From: an uncultured Anaerolineales bacterium
GTDB lineage: Bacteria > Chloroflexota > Anaerolineae > Anaerolineales > Villigracilaceae
Assembly (NCBI GenBank): GCA_938008865.1
Contig: CALLJA010000271.1
Span: 1-7,337 of the forward strand
DNA: 7,337 bases
Reading direction: 5' to 3'
The notes below the pieces were generated by a model, which was not told where the DNA came from, ran no database searches, and saw only the letters and a list, made by a program, of their open reading frames with translations. How positions within the stretch are numbered: the stretch's first letter is position 1; each line of letters begins with the position of its first letter. The position numbers and the translations under genes were made by a program. Of the stretch, positions 6,157 to 7,337 are shown in pieces.

Positions 6157-7337
6157 ATGACCGCACCCGACAGCATCCGACAATTGGTGGAACGTTTCGA
6201 GCAGCACTACGATACGTATCGTTCGGCCCGTTATAACGAGACGCAGTTAAGGCGCGAGTTCCTCGACCCGTTCTTCGAGGCCCTGGGCTGGGACGTGTTC
6301 AACCGCCAGGGCTATGCCGAGATGTACAAGGACGTGATCCACGAGGACAGCCTGGAGATCGAGGGGGCCAACAAGGCGCCCGATTACGCCTTCCGCATCG
6401 GCGGGGCGCGCAAGTTCTTCGTGGAGGCCAAGAAGCCCGCCGTCAATATCGAGACCAATATCCATCCCGCTTATCAATTGCGGCGCTATGCCTGGAGCGC
6501 CAAACTGCCGCTGGGCATCCTGACCGACTTCGAGGAGTTCGCGGTCTACGATTGCCGCGCCAAGCCGAACCAGGGAGACAAGGCCTCGACGGGCCGCGTG
6601 CTGTTGTTGAATTTTCGCCAGTACGTGGAGAAATGGGACGAGATTGCGGCGGTCTTCTCGCGCGAGGCCGTGCTGAAAGGCTCGTTCGACCAGTATGCCG
6701 AGGGCATGAAGGGCAAGAAGGGCACCGCCGAGGTGGACGACGCCTTTCTGGCCGAGATCGAACGCTGGCGCGACCTGCTGGCGCGCAATATCGCCTTGCG
6801 CAACCCGAGCCTGAGCGTACGCGAACTGAATTACGCCGTGCAAATGACCATCGACCGCATCGTCTTCCTGCGCATCTGCGAGGACCGCGGCGTGGAGAAC
6901 GATGGGCAGCTCAAAGAGATTGCGAACGGGACCCCCTCCGCCCCTGCGGGGGACCTCCCCCATTTTCCGCAGGAAAATGGGGGGGGGCAGGGGGGGGGGA
7001 TCTACGCCAATCTGGTGCAGCTCTTCCAACGCGCCGACCTGCGCTATAACTCGGGGTTGTTCCACTTCAAGGACGAGAAGGGGCAATCCAGCGCGGCCGA
7101 TGGGTTGACCCTGCACCTGAAGATCGACGACAAGGTCTTGCAGGACATCCTCAGGAACCTGTATTATCCCGAAAGCCCGTACGTCTTCCGCGAGATTCCC
7201 TCGGACATCCTCGGGCAGGTGTACGAGCGCTTCCTGGGCAAGGTCATCCGCCTGACGGCGGGCCACCAGGCCAAGGTGGAGGAAAAGCCCGAGGTGCGCA
7301 AGGCGGGCGGGGTGTATTACACGCCCACCTACATCGT
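6157..7337 (+). CDS. Fused restriction-modification enzyme (Type IIG/Eco57I-like), N-terminal part; 3' end beyond window
   Basis: The first 393 codons are present. Residues about 28-135 look like a PD-(D/E)XK nuclease: E34 in a helix (LRREFLDPFFEALGWD), PD with D76, and EAK with E90 and K92. This domain should cut DNA. Residues 180-350 are a helical connector with ELNYAVQMTIDRIVFLRICED (in part: IDRIVFLRICED, 232-243) and RYNSGLFHF (296-304). GGVYYTPTYIV (384 to the edge) is the typical lead-in to an Eco57I-class N6-adenine methyltransferase, whose SAM and NPPY motifs and target-recognition domain should follow outside the window. Such single-chain enzymes of about 1000 residues methylate and cut in one protein. 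Residues about 258-281 are foreign to the family: an in-frame hairpin element ending in two G tracts. The frame is open throughout, so the gene as sequenced is on. Whether neighbours outside belong to a larger defence system is unknown. Confidence 0.88.
   Translation, partial: MTAPDSIRQLVERFEQHYDTYRSARYNETQLRREFLDPFFEALGWDVFNRQGYAEMYKDVIHEDSLEIEGANKAPDYAFRIGGARKFFVEAKKPAVNIETNIHPAYQLRRYAWSAKLPLGILTDFEEFAVYDCRAKPNQGDKASTGRVLLLNFRQYVEKWDEIAAVFSREAVLKGSFDQYAEGMKGKKGTAEVDDAFLAEIERWRDLLARNIALRNPSLSVRELNYAVQMTIDRIVFLRICEDRGVENDGQLKEIANGTPSAPAGDLPHFPQENGGGQGGGIYANLVQLFQRADLRYNSGLFHFKDEKGQSSAADGLTLHLKIDDKVLQDILRNLYYPESPYVFREIPSDILGQVYERFLGKVIRLTAGHQAKVEEKPEVRKAGGVYYTPTYI
6931..6999. repeat. GC-rich hairpin element inserted in frame in the restriction-modification gene
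   Basis: About 70 bp do not look like enzyme sequence. A perfect 12-bp stem (CCCCCATTTTCC at 6957-6968 with its complement at 6972-6983) closes a 3-nt loop and extends by 3 more pairs, one of them G-T (6954-6956 with 6984-6986). A smaller CCCC/GGGG hairpin lies at 6941-6951. C-rich sequence at the left end (6932-6939) faces G-rich sequence at the right end. G runs of 9 (6979-6987) and 10 (6990-6999) close it. It adds about 24 residues of Pro, Gly and Ala-rich sequence. It looks like a small palindromic interspersed repeat; no second copy is in this window. Confidence 0.75.

Noticed and set aside
5642..6166. Minus-strand open frame with GMRPDLL-like heptapeptides
   Set aside because: It has a regular aliphatic position and was considered longest, but it starts inside the restriction-modification gene, shows no start signals, and its codon third-position GC is no higher than in the plus-strand frame.
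6247..7266. Long minus-strand open frame
   Set aside because: It is antisense to the restriction-modification gene, which has nuclease and methyltransferase motifs; it is a GC-rich shadow.

Overview
The window is GC-rich bacterial DNA holding two complete protein-coding genes, two genes cut by the window edges, one 5'-truncated transporter remnant and a gene-poor stretch of about 600 bp with an unusual repeat array. The high GC content, the very large PAS/GAF/HD-GYP signalling protein, and the sequence style of the transporter remnant and restriction-modification protein all suggest an environmental Chloroflexota (Anaerolineae-like) bacterium. This is an inference from general resemblance; there is no rRNA or marker gene to prove it.

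Left part (1-4440, minus strand): a probable two-gene operon. A membrane-anchored c-di-GMP phosphodiesterase of 1244 residues (2 TM, 5 PAS, 2 GAF, HD-GYP; 4352-618) is followed after 21 nt by a YprB-type RNase H-fold exonuclease gene (596-1, its 3' end outside the window). An extended -10 promoter and a strong Shine-Dalgarno sequence precede the signalling gene.

Middle (4439-5553): on the plus strand lies the C-terminal half of a major facilitator transporter whose N-terminal half is absent, so it is probably a pseudogene. It converges on a minus-strand gene for a 117-residue coiled-coil protein of unknown function. A hairpin terminator lies between the two. The small gene has a good sigma70-type promoter, a palindrome near its transcription start and a near-perfect Shine-Dalgarno sequence.

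Right part (5554-7337): a long divergent intergenic region contains eleven tandem 21-bp units. Each unit carries a dyad-symmetric 12-bp core, and 21 bp equals two DNA helical turns. Downstream are two mutually exclusive stem-loops resembling an antiterminator/terminator pair. A candidate promoter then precedes the first 393 codons of a fused restriction-modification enzyme (N-terminal PD-(D/E)XK nuclease, start of an N6-adenine methyltransferase). This gene carries an in-frame insertion of a GC-rich hairpin element ending in two long G tracts of 9 and 10. A one-base slip in either tract would stop translation before the methyltransferase, so the gene could be phase variable.

The most interesting signals are the 21-bp array with the leader structures upstream of the restriction-modification gene, and the hairpin element with G tracts inside it. 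Together they may form several layers of control over one restriction-modification enzyme.
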